Shown: piece by piece, positions 9,436 to 18,021 of the stretch | Layout of the letters: every line of letters begins with the position of its first letter | Position numbering within the stretch: position 1 is the stretch's first letter | Assembly (NCBI GenBank): GCA_002749065.1 | Contig: PDTX01000006.1 | Span: forward strand, 21,519-85,518 | DNA length: 64,000 nucleotides | Direction of reading: 5' to 3' | Source: Bacteroidia bacterium | GTDB lineage: Bacteria > Bacteroidota > Bacteroidia > Bacteroidales > CAJPTX01 | Notes under the pieces: model-generated | The model's input: only the letters and a program-made list of their open reading frames with translations | Databases searched by the model: none | Told to the model about the DNA's origin: nothing | Made by a program: the position numbers and the translations under genes

Positions 9436-10740
9436 TTACTGTTCGGTATCGTTGCTCATGCGGGCGTACTGCTTGGGGGTGAGCCAGATGGTGAGCTCGT
9501 CGCCCGGATGGATCTGCACCTTGCCGTTCCACTCGTATATGTCGTCGAGGGTGCAGACGTAGCGTATGGCGATTTTGTGGAGGTACTCCCCCTTCTGGAC
9601 GCGGTGCCGGTGGCGTATGCTCCGGGTTTCGCGCTGGGGGAAGGGGGTTTCCTGGGCCTTGTGGCTCTGGGCGTATATCCTGTCGCAGCGCTCCGCGAAG
9701 GCGAGGCTGGCCTTGGTGGGGAGGGTCAGCACGTGGTGCTCGCCCGCCTTGGGCTTGGGTACGTAGCCGGCGCGGAAGCGGGGGTTCAGGAAGTAGAGCA
9801 GCTCCACGCTCACGCCGGTCCACCGCGCGAGGGGCTTGAACGAGAGGGCGTGGCTCACGTGCACGGTGTCGGTCTCCGCGAAGCTGATGCGCGGGGGCCT
9901 GGGGCGCATTCCCAGCTTGCCGGCGTAGGTGAATACGTAGTTGGCGGCGATGAAGGCCGGGATGTAGTTCTGCGCGGCCTCGGGCAGGACGGGGAGCAGC
10001 TTCCAGAAGTCGCGCTCGCCCTCGGCGCGCAGGATGGCCCGCTTGACCGCGCCCGGCCCGATGTTGTAGGCCGCGAGGGCCAGGAGCCAGTCGTCGAACA
10101 TGGAGTGGAGGTACTTGAGGTAGACGCAGGCCGCCTCGGTGGAGAGGCGGGGGTCCATCCGGTCGTCCATGAAGCTGTCGACCCTCAGGTTCAGCATCGG
10201 GATGGTGTTCATCTTGAACTGCCATAGCCCCGTGGCGCCGGATACGGATACGGCCAGGGGGTTGAGGGCCGACTCGACCACGGCCAGGTACACGAGCTCC
10301 TGCGGGAGGCGGTGGCGGTCCAGCGCGGCGCGGAAGAGCGGGAAGTACAGGTCGGCCAGGCCCATGGTGCGCTCCATCTGCCCTCGTCGGCTGGTGGTGA
10401 AGAGGTCTATGTACTTCTTGACCAGCCTGTGGTAGCGCATCGGGATGATGGACTGCTGGTTGAGCTCGGCCAGCTTGTACTCCACGGCCAGCGGGGGGGC
10501 CTTCAGGAGGGTGGAGTCCGGCTTGCCTGGCACCTCCACCTCGTGCCGGGGGAGGGCGTTGGGTATGGGGGGGGGCACCTCGTGCCAGAAGGCCGCGTAG
10601 CTATCCAGGTTGTCGAGCCGGTCTGCCACCCCGTCCTTGGCCCAGGCTGCGCTTCGGCCCGGCGCGAGCCCCAGCGCGGCGAGCAGCAGGAGGAGGCGGA
10701 GCTGCCAGCCGGGGTAGGGTATGCGGGGTTGGGGGGCCAC
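9436..10740 (-). CDS. mltD: MltD-like lytic transglycosylase with LysM domain
   Basis: 434 aa. Signal peptide at residues about 1-34. The SLT domain has the catalytic Glu in LVYLAVVESALNPLAVS, then SGATGLWQFKMNTI and LALAAYNIGPGAVKRAI, all classic MltD features. A LysM-type peptidoglycan-binding repeat (HRVQKGEYLHKIAIRY ... LTIWL) ends the protein near 375-425. It cleaves the MurNAc-GlcNAc bond to give anhydro-muropeptides in the periplasm. The start is a GTG; no in-frame ATG would keep the signal peptide. Nine nt separate it from rseP upstream. Confidence 0.92.
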   Translation of the reverse strand: MAPQPRIPYPGWQLRLLLLLAALGLAPGRSAAWAKDGVADRLDNLDSYAAFWHEVPPPIPNALPRHEVEVPGKPDSTLLKAPPLAVEYKLAELNQQSIIPMRYHRLVKKYIDLFTTSRRGQMERTMGLADLYFPLFRAALDRHRLPQELVYLAVVESALNPLAVSVSGATGLWQFKMNTIPMLNLRVDSFMDDRMDPRLSTEAACVYLKYLHSMFDDWLLALAAYNIGPGAVKRAILRAEGERDFWKLLPVLPEAAQNYIPAFIAANYVFTYAGKLGMRPRPPRISFAETDTVHVSHALSFKPLARWTGVSVELLYFLNPRFRAGYVPKPKAGEHHVLTLPTKASLAFAERCDRIYAQSHKAQETPFPQRETRSIRHRHRVQKGEYLHKIAIRYVCTLDDIYEWNGKVQIHPGDELTIWLTPKQYARMSNDTEQ

Positions 10741-10749
10741 GGTTGCTGG

Positions 10750-12069
10750 CTAGTTGAAGAGCTTGATGACGTCGTTGGCGTTGGCGTATAGGACCACCAG
10801 GATGAGGAAGCCCATGCCGATGAACTGCGCCGTGGTCATGAAGCGGTCGCTGGGGGTTCGCCCCGTGACCATCTCGTAGAGGATGAAGAGCGCGTGCCCG
10901 CCGTCTAGCCCGGGAATGGGGAGGAAGTTCATCACCGCCAGGGCCAGGGAGAGGAAGGCCGTCAGCGACCAGAAGACGGTCCAGTCCCAGCTCGTGGGGA
11001 AGATTTTGCCGATGGAGATGAAGCCCCCGATGGACTTGTGGGCCTGGGCCTTGGGCTCGAAGAGCAGCTTGAGCGACTGGACGTAGTCCGCGAGCTTTTT
11101 CCATCCGTGGGCGACCCCCGCGACCATCGCGCCGCCCAGGCTGTAGGACTCGGTGCTGATGGTGAAGAAGCGCTCCATCTCGGCTACGACCTGCACGCCG
11201 GCGACCCCCGTTTCGGGCACCGCGATGCTGAGGGTGGTGTCCTGCCCGGCGCGCGCCACGGTGACCTGCACCTCGCTGCGCCTGTGGGTGAGCATGGCCG
11301 TGCGGAACTCGTCGAAGAAGCTTGCGGGTGCGCCGTTTATCGCCACGAGGCTGTCGCCCGGTAGCAGCCCTGCCTGCTCGGCCGCTGAGCCAGACACCAC
11401 GGTTTTCGCGATGAAGGGCATGCGGATGCTGAAGAGCTGCCGACCGGCGAGTAGGGCTGGGAGGTAGGATTTGTCTATCGTTATGTCGTGCGAGCTGTCG
11501 CCCCGCCTGAGGGTGACCCGCGCGCCGGGGGTGATGACCGTGGCGGTCAGGAGCTCGGTGAAATCGTGGATGGAGTCCCCGTTGACGGCCACGAGCCGGT
11601 CGCCGTGGCGGAAGCCCATCTCCAGCGCGAGCGAGTCGGCCACGATGCCGTACTTGACATCGGCCGTGGCCAGGTAGCTGCGGCCGTTGGAGTAGAGCAG
11701 CGCGCCGTAGATGAGGAAGGCCAGCAGGAGGTTGACCAGCACGCCGCCCGAGATGATGAGCAGGCGTTGCCATGCCGGGTGGGCGCGGAACTCGTCGGCC
11801 TGCACCTGGCCCTTGAGCTGCTCGGTGTCGACGGACTCGTCCACCATCCCCGCGATTTTGCAGTAGCCGCCCAGGGGTAGCCAGCCGATGCCGAATTCGG
11901 TCTGCCCGATTCTGCGCTTGAAGACGGAGAACCAGGGGTTGAAGAAGATGTAGAACTTGTCGACCCGTACCCCGCATAGGCGCGCCGCGATGAAGTGGCC
12001 CAGCTCATGGAGGAGCACCAGGATGGAGAGGCTCAGGAAGAATTGTAGGATGCGTATTGCGATGTCCAT
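10750..12069 (-). CDS. rseP: Site-2 zinc metalloprotease RseP
   Basis: 439 aa from ATG 12069 (MDIAIRIL), 4 nt after the dxr stop. Intramembrane protease: the zinc motif HELGH follows the first membrane segment, and the second motif NFLPIPGLDGGHALF lies near the C-terminus. Two PDZ-like regions lie between (about 105-175 and 190-265; for example AGLLPGDSLVAINGAPA). In other bacteria it cleaves anti-sigma factors and remnant signal peptides. The gene lies in an envelope operon and not beside an anti-sigma gene. Confidence 0.95.
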   Translation of the reverse strand: MDIAIRILQFFLSLSILVLLHELGHFIAARLCGVRVDKFYIFFNPWFSVFKRRIGQTEFGIGWLPLGGYCKIAGMVDESVDTEQLKGQVQADEFRAHPAWQRLLIISGGVLVNLLLAFLIYGALLYSNGRSYLATADVKYGIVADSLALEMGFRHGDRLVAVNGDSIHDFTELLTATVITPGARVTLRRGDSSHDITIDKSYLPALLAGRQLFSIRMPFIAKTVVSGSAAEQAGLLPGDSLVAINGAPASFFDEFRTAMLTHRRSEVQVTVARAGQDTTLSIAVPETGVAGVQVVAEMERFFTISTESYSLGGAMVAGVAHGWKKLADYVQSLKLLFEPKAQAHKSIGGFISIGKIFPTSWDWTVFWSLTAFLSLALAVMNFLPIPGLDGGHALFILYEMVTGRTPSDRFMTTAQFIGMGFLILVVLYANANDVIKLFN

Positions 12070-12073
12070 GCTG

Positions 12074-13240
12074 CTAGGTATCAAGTTGCTCGGCCAGCCA
12101 CATGGCCTGCTCTCGGACGGAGGTGTCGGTGCCTATGTAGTCGTCCAGGCTTGGCTGCTCGATGAAGGGGAGGGTCTCCAGCGACCGCTCCACGACGGTG
12201 CGAATCGCGGTGAAGGGTAGCTGGCCCTTCAGGAAGGCCGACACGGCCACCTCGTTGGCGGCGTTGAGGGCGCAGGGCGCGTTGCCACCCATGCGGCCGG
12301 CCTCTATGGCCAGGGAGAGGCAGGGGAAGCGGTCCAGGTCGGGCTGCTCGAAGGTGAAGTCCTCCCCCGGCCCGAACACGTAGCGCTTGGCCGGGGAGGG
12401 GATGCGGTAGGGGTAGGTGAGCGCGTACTGGATGGGGATGCGCATGTCGGGGGTGCCGAGCTGGGCCTTGAGCGCGCCGTCGGAGAATTGGACCATGGAG
12501 TGGATGATGGCCTGGGGGTGGACCACGACCTCGATGTCGTCGTAGGGCATGTGGAAGAGCCAGTGGGCCTCGATGACCTCCAGCCCCTTGTTCATGAGGG
12601 TGGCCGAGTCTACGGTGATCTTCGCGCCCATGTTCCAGGCCGGGTGCTCGAGGGCCTCCATGGGGGTCACGCGCTCGAGCTCGGCGAGGCTCTTCTGGCG
12701 GAATGGCCCGCCGGAGGCCGTCAGGATGAGCCGCTCGGGCTGGGAGAGCTCGCCCACCAGGCATTGGAATATGGCGGAGTGCTCGCTGTCGAGCGGCAGG
12801 ATGGGGGCGTTGTACTTGGCCGAGAGGCCCATGATGAGCTCTCCGGCCACCACGAGCGCCTCCTTGTTGGCCAGGCCCACCGTCTTGCCGGCCTCGAGGG
12901 CGCGGATGGTCGGGATGAGGCCCGCGTAGCCCACGATGGCCACCACGACCATGCTGATGTCCTCCTGCTGGACCAGCGGGTAGGTGGCCTCCTCCCCGGC
13001 GTACACGTCTATCCCCTCGCCGTCCAGGGCCTTGAGCACCAGCGGGTAGAGGGCCGTGTCGCGTATGACCACGGCCTTGGGGCGGAACTCGCGGGCCTGC
13101 TCCACCAGCAGCTGCCACTGCGAGCGGGCCGTCAGCAGGTCTACCCGGAAGAGGTCCTCGTGCATGCGGACCACCTCCAGGGTCTGGTGGCCTATCGAGC
13201 CCGTGGACCCGAGGATGGCCAGGTGTTTTCGCTGCGGCAT
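12074..13240 (-). CDS. dxr: 1-deoxy-D-xylulose-5-phosphate reductoisomerase
   Basis: 388 aa from ATG 13240 (MPQRKHLAIL), 2 nt after the stop of the M23 peptidase gene. Catalyses DXP to MEP, the first committed step of the non-mevalonate isoprenoid pathway. Seen: NADPH motif GSTGSIGHQTLEVV, then NKEALVVAGE, the metal-binding PLDSEHSAIFQCL, SGGPF and NMGAKITVDSATLMNKGLE. Another MEP-pathway gene, ispH, lies at 47449 in this window. Confidence 0.97.
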   Translation of the reverse strand: MPQRKHLAILGSTGSIGHQTLEVVRMHEDLFRVDLLTARSQWQLLVEQAREFRPKAVVIRDTALYPLVLKALDGEGIDVYAGEEATYPLVQQEDISMVVVAIVGYAGLIPTIRALEAGKTVGLANKEALVVAGELIMGLSAKYNAPILPLDSEHSAIFQCLVGELSQPERLILTASGGPFRQKSLAELERVTPMEALEHPAWNMGAKITVDSATLMNKGLEVIEAHWLFHMPYDDIEVVVHPQAIIHSMVQFSDGALKAQLGTPDMRIPIQYALTYPYRIPSPAKRYVFGPGEDFTFEQPDLDRFPCLSLAIEAGRMGGNAPCALNAANEVAVSAFLKGQLPFTAIRTVVERSLETLPFIEQPSLDDYIGTDTSVREQAMWLAEQLDT

Positions 13241-13242
13241 CG

Positions 13243-14097
13243 CTAGAAGAGTATGTAGTTCTTGGGGTTGAGCACGTGCCCCTCGAACCACAGCTCGAAG
13301 TGCAGGTGCGGGCCGCTGGAGAGCTCCCCGCTATTGCCCACTATCGCGACGGGCTCGCCCTGGCTCACCATCATCCCCTGGGTTTTGAGCAGCGACTTGC
13401 AGTGCTTGTACACGGACACCAGGCCGGACTGATGCTGTATGACCATCATGTAGCCGAACTCCCTGTCGTAGCCCGTGAGCAGGACCGTGCCCTCGGCCAC
13501 CGAGCTGATCTGCGCGTCGGGCGAGCTGACGATGTCCACGCCGTAGTGGCGCCGCGAGGGGTCGAAGCCCCGGCTGATGTCGCCCCGCATCGGCGGGACC
13601 AGCTCGAAGGCCCTGTGCCCGCCCTTGAGCAGCCCGGCGGTGCTGAGCTGCATGTCGCGCTCGACCTGCACGCGCAGCAGGGAGTCCTCCTCCGAGCGGG
13701 TGAAGTGCACGGTGTCCGCGTCGATGACCGAGTCCAGGTCGCCCATGTAGGCCGCGGGCTTGCCCCCGCTGAAGATCACGCGGAGGTTGGAGAGGTAGTT
13801 GGTCCAGAGCTCCAGCTCGCGGTTGAGCGAGTCGACGCGCAGGGCGTTGCCCACGATCTCCCCCTTGAGCTCCGTCTGCGAGTAGCCCGGGATGAATGCC
13901 CGGATGGGCGTGAAGGCGATGAGGAGCCAGGCGATTCCCAGCACGATGAGGAAGAATGCCCCCAGCGCCACCAGGAAGTTCAGGCGCGAGAGGAAGGTGC
14001 CCCACACCTCCTCGAAGGTCTCCGCGTTGGTGATGGCCAGCCGGTATCGGCTCCGCATGCGGGCCATGAATTCCCTAGATGTTCTCCTTTCGCCCAT
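13243..14097 (-). CDS. M23 family peptidoglycan peptidase
   Basis: 284 aa. A cytoplasmic N-terminal tail, one membrane helix at about 40-62, then a coiled periplasmic linker. The LytM domain has the zinc ligands in RRHYGVDIVSS (His and Asp) and SSGPHLHFELWF (HxH). Predicted to cut peptide crosslinks of peptidoglycan, or to activate an amidase. It is the first gene of a minus-strand run with gaps of 2, 4, 9 and 23 nt ending at 8726. Confidence 0.93.
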   Translation of the reverse strand: MGERRTSREFMARMRSRYRLAITNAETFEEVWGTFLSRLNFLVALGAFFLIVLGIAWLLIAFTPIRAFIPGYSQTELKGEIVGNALRVDSLNRELELWTNYLSNLRVIFSGGKPAAYMGDLDSVIDADTVHFTRSEEDSLLRVQVERDMQLSTAGLLKGGHRAFELVPPMRGDISRGFDPSRRHYGVDIVSSPDAQISSVAEGTVLLTGYDREFGYMMVIQHQSGLVSVYKHCKSLLKTQGMMVSQGEPVAIVGNSGELSSGPHLHFELWFEGHVLNPKNYILF

Positions 14098-14199
14098 CTG
14101 GCTAGATGTGTCTACTTACCTTGTGGCCAGCGGGTCGTGCCGCCCTGGCCGCCTGCCAATTCCGCTCTGCTCGGCGAGGTCGCTGGATGCGAGCGGATG

Positions 14200-14207
14200 C
14201 AAAGGTA
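14200..14207 (-). promoter_or_regulatory. Candidate -7 element TACCTTTG for the M23-dxr-rseP operon
   Basis: The minus strand reads TACCTTTG about 100 nt before the ATG at 14097. No good -33 block was found. The remainder of 14098-14300 shows a GC-poor purine tract but no gene. Confidence 0.45.
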
Positions 14208-14300
14208 GGAAAATCATTAGAATTGGGGGAATTGGGGGAGGGGGGAATTCCTGTCGCTTCTGTGCGTGCCGCTGCTGGGGGGGCCTTGGCGTAGCATGGC

Positions 14301-14903
14301 CTACTGGCCGTTGAGGCCCCCTAGGAGCCGCGCCGCGTGGTCTGGGTATTTCTCCACTAGCCACTTCAGCACCTCAAGCTGGTCCATGCTCTTCGCCCGC
14401 CGGACCTGCACGAGGAGCTTCATGGCCGATGGCCGTTCCAGCGTGAGGTTGGATGCCCCCTCATTGCACACGGAGCATATCGCGCGGAGGTTGGACGGTT
14501 CGTCCGTGCCGCCCAGGGATTTGTCGAGAATGTGCCCTATGTGTAGCCGGGTTTTTCGTCCGGGGTCGTAGGGGTGTGGCTCGCCGGCGACAGCCCCGCA
14601 CATCTGGCAGGTGAAGCCATTCCGGTCTAGCACGAACGCCCGGGTTTCCTTGGAGATTGCGCGGGCGAATGCCGGCTGCGGCTTTGCGTCCAGGAGCAGG
14701 TACTCCCCGGGGTGTAGGTCGCTCCGGTCGTTGTGTGTCAGGATTTGGTAGCCCTCCTCAGACCGTAGCTCCCGGACGCGCCTGGCCCATTCGGTTATGC
14801 CACCGGCGACGGCCCGTAGCTCCTCCGAGTTCATCACGCGCCCGATATTCTCGAGAAAATGCTGGCGTAGTTTCGCCTTGGCTCCCTTTTTCTCCATGGT
14901 CAT
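14301..14903 (-). CDS. HNH endonuclease, probable restriction enzyme
   Basis: 200 aa. Residues about 10-75 look like a winged-helix DNA-binding domain (LRQHFLENIGRVMNSEELRA, then WARRVRELRSEEGYQI). Residues about 92-160 are an HNH domain: CQMCG and CSVC cysteine pairs bind zinc, with RLHIGHILDKSLGGTDEPSN as the HNH core. The start ATG overlaps the TGA of the upstream DNA methyltransferase gene as ATGA, so the pair is probably translated together as a type II restriction-modification system. The alternative is a solitary repair-type HNH nuclease, less likely given the partner. Confidence 0.85.
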   Translation of the reverse strand: MTMEKKGAKAKLRQHFLENIGRVMNSEELRAVAGGITEWARRVRELRSEEGYQILTHNDRSDLHPGEYLLLDAKPQPAFARAISKETRAFVLDRNGFTCQMCGAVAGEPHPYDPGRKTRLHIGHILDKSLGGTDEPSNLRAICSVCNEGASNLTLERPSAMKLLVQVRRAKSMDQLEVLKWLVEKYPDHAARLLGGLNGQ

Positions 14904-15832
14904 TCCTCCGCTTCTAGCGCCCGGCGTATCTCCAGCCCGACGGCGTGCGACACTGCGGGGGGCAGCGCGTTGCCGACCTGCCGGTAGGCCGCGGTCTTGC
15001 TGCCCGTGAATTCCCAATCGTCGGGGAACCCCTGCAGGCGGGCCACCATCCGGACGGTGAGCCGGGGCATCCCCTCGAAGTCCGGAGCCGGGGCATCCTT
15101 GGCAATCCCCCTGCCATCGACCCCCAGCGTGGCCCAGGCCTGCCGTGCGCGCGTGGGGCCAAGGTCCGGGCCACCGTGCTTCTTCGAGCCCCCAACCACC
15201 GTCGGGGCTATCTGCCGGGCCTCCGCGACCCATCCGTCCAGCCCTGGCCATCCGTTTGCGCCCATGAGGTCGGCCAGCAGCTCACCCACGCTCCGGGGGC
15301 TAGCACTCTGCGCTACGGGCCAGCGGAAATGCTCCCCCTCACCCTTGCGAAAGGCCACAATGAGCACCCGGGGGCGCAGCTGCGATACGCCAAAGTCCGA
15401 CGCATTCAGCAGCCGCCAGCTTGCCCGGTAGCCCAGTGCATCGAATGCGCCGAGCAGCTCCTCCCGGTAGCTCTCAAATACTGGGCTCAGGAATCCCTTA
15501 ACGTTCTCCAGCAGCACCGCCCGGGGCCGCATCTCCTCCACCAACCTCAGGGCCTCGGGGAAGAGGTCGCGCTCATCGTCCGCCCCGAGCTGGCGCCCCG
15601 CCACCGAGAAGGGCGGGCAGGGCACGCCGCCGGCCAGTAGGTCTACGCCCCGGAAGGGCTTCCCGTCGAAGCTGCGGACATCCTGCTCCAGCACCTGCCA
15701 CGAGGGGCGGTTGCGCCGAAGGGTGTTGCAGCAGCTCGCATCTATCTCCACCGTGGCTCGGCACTGAAAGCCCGCGCGCTCTAGGCCCAGGGCCATGCCT
15801 CCGGCCCCGGCGCATATCTCCACGCAATCCAT
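14900..15832 (-). CDS. DNA (cytosine-5)-methyltransferase
   Basis: 310 aa from ATG 15832. Conserved motifs in order: I EICAGAGGMALGLERAGF; IV GGVPCPPFS with the catalytic Cys; VI ENVKG; VIII QLRPR; X RQVGNALPP. The target-recognition region lies between VIII and IX (about 170-255) and holds APTVVGGSKKHGGPDLGPTR. Recognition sequence not predictable by eye. The start overlaps the TGA of the DUF3109 gene (TGATG) and the stop overlaps the HNH start (ATGA). Base composition is like that of the neighbours. Confidence 0.93.
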   Translation of the reverse strand: MDCVEICAGAGGMALGLERAGFQCRATVEIDASCCNTLRRNRPSWQVLEQDVRSFDGKPFRGVDLLAGGVPCPPFSVAGRQLGADDERDLFPEALRLVEEMRPRAVLLENVKGFLSPVFESYREELLGAFDALGYRASWRLLNASDFGVSQLRPRVLIVAFRKGEGEHFRWPVAQSASPRSVGELLADLMGANGWPGLDGWVAEARQIAPTVVGGSKKHGGPDLGPTRARQAWATLGVDGRGIAKDAPAPDFEGMPRLTVRMVARLQGFPDDWEFTGSKTAAYRQVGNALPPAVSHAVGLEIRRALEAEE

Positions 15833-16425
15833 CACCCGCAATCCTCCCCCAGCCCCTCGGCCGCGGCCGCAAGCTCCTCGTAGAACGCCTCCCCGAAGGC
15901 CCGTACCAGCGGTTCGCGGAGGAACTCGTAGAGGCGGATGCCCTGGCGGCGACCGTTCTCCACGGCGGGCTCGCAGATCTCCCAGCGGTCGTAGCGCAGC
16001 AGGTCGAACGCGCCCGAGCGGCCCACGCGGATGGGGTAGAGCGCGCACGACAGCGGCTTCTGCGCTGGGCTCTTGCCCTCCCGTAGCCCCCGCTCCACCG
16101 CGCAGAGGTAGCAATCCCCCTCGCGGAAGCTGAAGGCGCACTCCTTGCCCCGCACCAGCGTGGTCACCCAGTCGCCGTCCCCGTCGCGGAAGCACACGCC
16201 GCCCTGGCCCACGGCCGCGGCCCCCTCGTGGCTCATCAGCGGCTTGAGGGCCTCGAGCGCATCGTCGAGCGCCACGATTTCGCGGGACTCTAGCGGCGCG
16301 CCCGAATCGCCCTCCAGGCAGCAGGCCCCGTGGCAGGCCGAGAGGTCGCACGCGAAGTAGGCCCGCAGGATTTGCGCATCCACAATCTTATCGCCCAGCT
16401 GGATGAGGCGGCTACAGCGTGCCAT
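15832..16425 (-). CDS. DUF3109 family cysteine-rich protein
   Basis: 197 aa. Conserved cysteines: FACDLSACHGACCLEGDSGA at about 28-47, GKECAFSFREGDCYLCAVERG, then SCALYPIR and EICEPA. These pattern as DUF3109, related to YkgJ-type metal-cluster-binding proteins of unknown function. It follows pdxJ by 22 nt on the same strand. Its last base pair is shared with the start of the downstream DNA methyltransferase gene, an unusual link between a core-type gene and a restriction-modification cassette. Confidence 0.85.
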   Translation of the reverse strand: MARCSRLIQLGDKIVDAQILRAYFACDLSACHGACCLEGDSGAPLESREIVALDDALEALKPLMSHEGAAAVGQGGVCFRDGDGDWVTTLVRGKECAFSFREGDCYLCAVERGLREGKSPAQKPLSCALYPIRVGRSGAFDLLRYDRWEICEPAVENGRRQGIRLYEFLREPLVRAFGEAFYEELAAAAEGLGEDCG

Positions 16426-16447
16426 GGTGCATTCGTTTTGGGGGCGT

Positions 16448-17161
16448 TTAGGAGAGGCGGGCGCGGTACTGGCGTATGGTCTCCTCCAGCCCGAGATAGA
16501 GCGCGTCCGATATGAGCGCGTGCCCTATCGAGACCTCGGCCAGGAAGGGGATTTCGCGGGCGAGGTAGGCCAGGTTGTTCAGGTCCAGGTCGTGGCCCGC
16601 GTTCACCATCAGGCCGAGCTCCTTGGCCCACCGGGCGGCCGCCCGGTAGGGGGCCACGGCGGCCTCGGGGGCTGAGGGGTACATCCGGGCGTAGGCCTCG
16701 GTGTAGAGCTCCACCCGGTCGGCCCCCACCTGCGCGGCGCCCTCCACCATGCCCAGGTCGGGGTCCACGAAAATCGACACGCGGATGCCCCACTCCTTCA
16801 GGTCGGCGATGACGTTGCCCAGGAATTCGGCCTGCCCCAGGGTGTCCCACCCGGCGCTGGAGGTGAGCGCGTCCGGGGCATCCGGCACCAGGGTCACCTG
16901 CTCGGGCTTCACGCGGCGGACCAGGTCCAGGAAGCTGGGCGTGGGGTTGCCCTCCACGTTGAACTCGGTGCTCACCACGGCCCGGAGGTCCATCGTGTCG
17001 CGGTAGGTGATGTGCCGCTCGTCTGGCCGGGGGTGCACCGTGATGCCCTGCGCCCCGAAGGTCTGCGCCGCGCGGGCCGCCTGCAGCACGTCCGGGATAT
17101 TGCCCCCGCGGGCGTTGCGAATCGTGGCGATCTTGTTGATGTTTACGCTCAGCCGTGTCAT
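16448..17161 (-). CDS. pdxJ: Pyridoxine 5'-phosphate synthase
   Basis: 237 aa, full length. Condenses 1-deoxy-D-xylulose 5-phosphate with 3-amino-1-hydroxyacetone 1-phosphate to make pyridoxine 5'-phosphate. Seen: [17 protein letters not shown], then [49 protein letters not shown] and the closing [20 protein letters not shown] 17161 (MTRLSV) gives the standard N-terminus. It lies 44 nt downstream of punA. Confidence 0.97.
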   Translation of the reverse strand: MTRLSVNINKIATIRNARGGNIPDVLQAARAAQTFGAQGITVHPRPDERHITYRDTMDLRAVVSTEFNVEGNPTPSFLDLVRRVKPEQVTLVPDAPDALTSSAGWDTLGQAEFLGNVIADLKEWGIRVSIFVDPDLGMVEGAAQVGADRVELYTEAYARMYPSAPEAAVAPYRAAARWAKELGLMVNAGHDLDLNNLAYLAREIPFLAEVSIGHALISDALYLGLEETIRQYRARLS

Positions 17162-17205
17162 CGTGTCGTGTGATTGTCCCTTCTGTACCGTGCGCTGCCC
17201 CGCGC

Positions 17206-18021
17206 CTACAGGCGGGCGATTATCCTGTGGAGCAGGGCGGAGAGCCGCGCGCCGGCCACGGCCCCCACCTCCTGCACCTCCTCGTGGGTGACCTCCTCCC
17301 GGTAGCGTAGCCCGCCGACATTCGAGATGACCGAGAAGGCCAGCACCCGCATCCCGGAGTGGTTCGCGACGATGGTCTCCGGGACGGTCGACATGCCCAC
17401 GGCGTCGCCGCCGATCACCCGGAAGTAGTTGTACTCGTGCGGGGTCTCGAAGGAGGGGCCCGTCGTGCCCACGTAGCAACCCTCGCAGAGGTCGATGCCG
17501 GCCGCTTGGGCCTCCTCCAGGGCCAGGGCCCGCAGCGAGGGGTCGTAGGCCGCGTTCATCGAGGGGAAGCGCGTCCCGAAGTCCTCGAGGTTCGGCCCGA
17601 TGAGCGGGTTGGGCATCAGGTTGATGTGGTCGCAGAGCAGCATGAGGTCGCCGGGCCGGAAGGCCGGGTTCACGCCCCCGCTCGCGTTCGAGAGGACGAC
17701 GGTGCGGATGCCGAGCCGGGCCATCACCCGGATGCCGAGGGTGACCTCCTCCATGGTGTAGCCCTCGTAGTAGTGGAAACGGCCCGCCATCGCGAGGATG
17801 AGCCGCCCGCCGACGCGCCCCACGACGAAGGCCCCCTCGTGGCCCGCCACGGTCGAGACCGGGAAGTCCGGCAGCTCGCCGTAGGGGATGCGCACCGCGT
17901 CCGTGATTGTCTCCGCGAAGCCCCCCAGCCCCGAGCCCAGCACCACCGCCACGCTCGGCACCTGGGGCAAGTGCCCCCGTAGCGCCTCTGTGGCCCTATC
18001 GATTCTCTGCAAGATACTCAT
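17206..18021 (-). CDS. punA: Purine-nucleoside phosphorylase I, trimeric type
   Basis: 271 aa. Phosphorolysis of purine (deoxy)nucleosides to the free base. Seen: [12 protein letters not shown] (phosphate site), [52 protein letters not shown] and [21 protein letters not shown]. The ATG lies inside the end of lpxK (26-nt overlap), indicating an operon. Confidence 0.95.
   Translation of the reverse strand: MSILQRIDRATEALRGHLPQVPSVAVVLGSGLGGFAETITDAVRIPYGELPDFPVSTVAGHEGAFVVGRVGGRLILAMAGRFHYYEGYTMEEVTLGIRVMARLGIRTVVLSNASGGVNPAFRPGDLMLLCDHINLMPNPLIGPNLEDFGTRFPSMNAAYDPSLRALALEEAQAAGIDLCEGCYVGTTGPSFETPHEYNYFRVIGGDAVGMSTVPETIVANHSGMRVLAFSVISNVGGLRYREEVTHEEVQEVGAVAGARLSALLHRIIARL

Noticed and set aside
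8726..10225. 499-aa minus-strand open frame spanning two genes
   Set aside because: The 5' part is a Pro/Arg/Gly-rich shadow of the transglycosylase gene; only the last 228 codons (from 9412) look like protein.
12081..13118. Long minus-strand frame inside dxr
   Set aside because: Composition is typical of a frame shadow in GC-rich DNA and the dxr frame has all family motifs.
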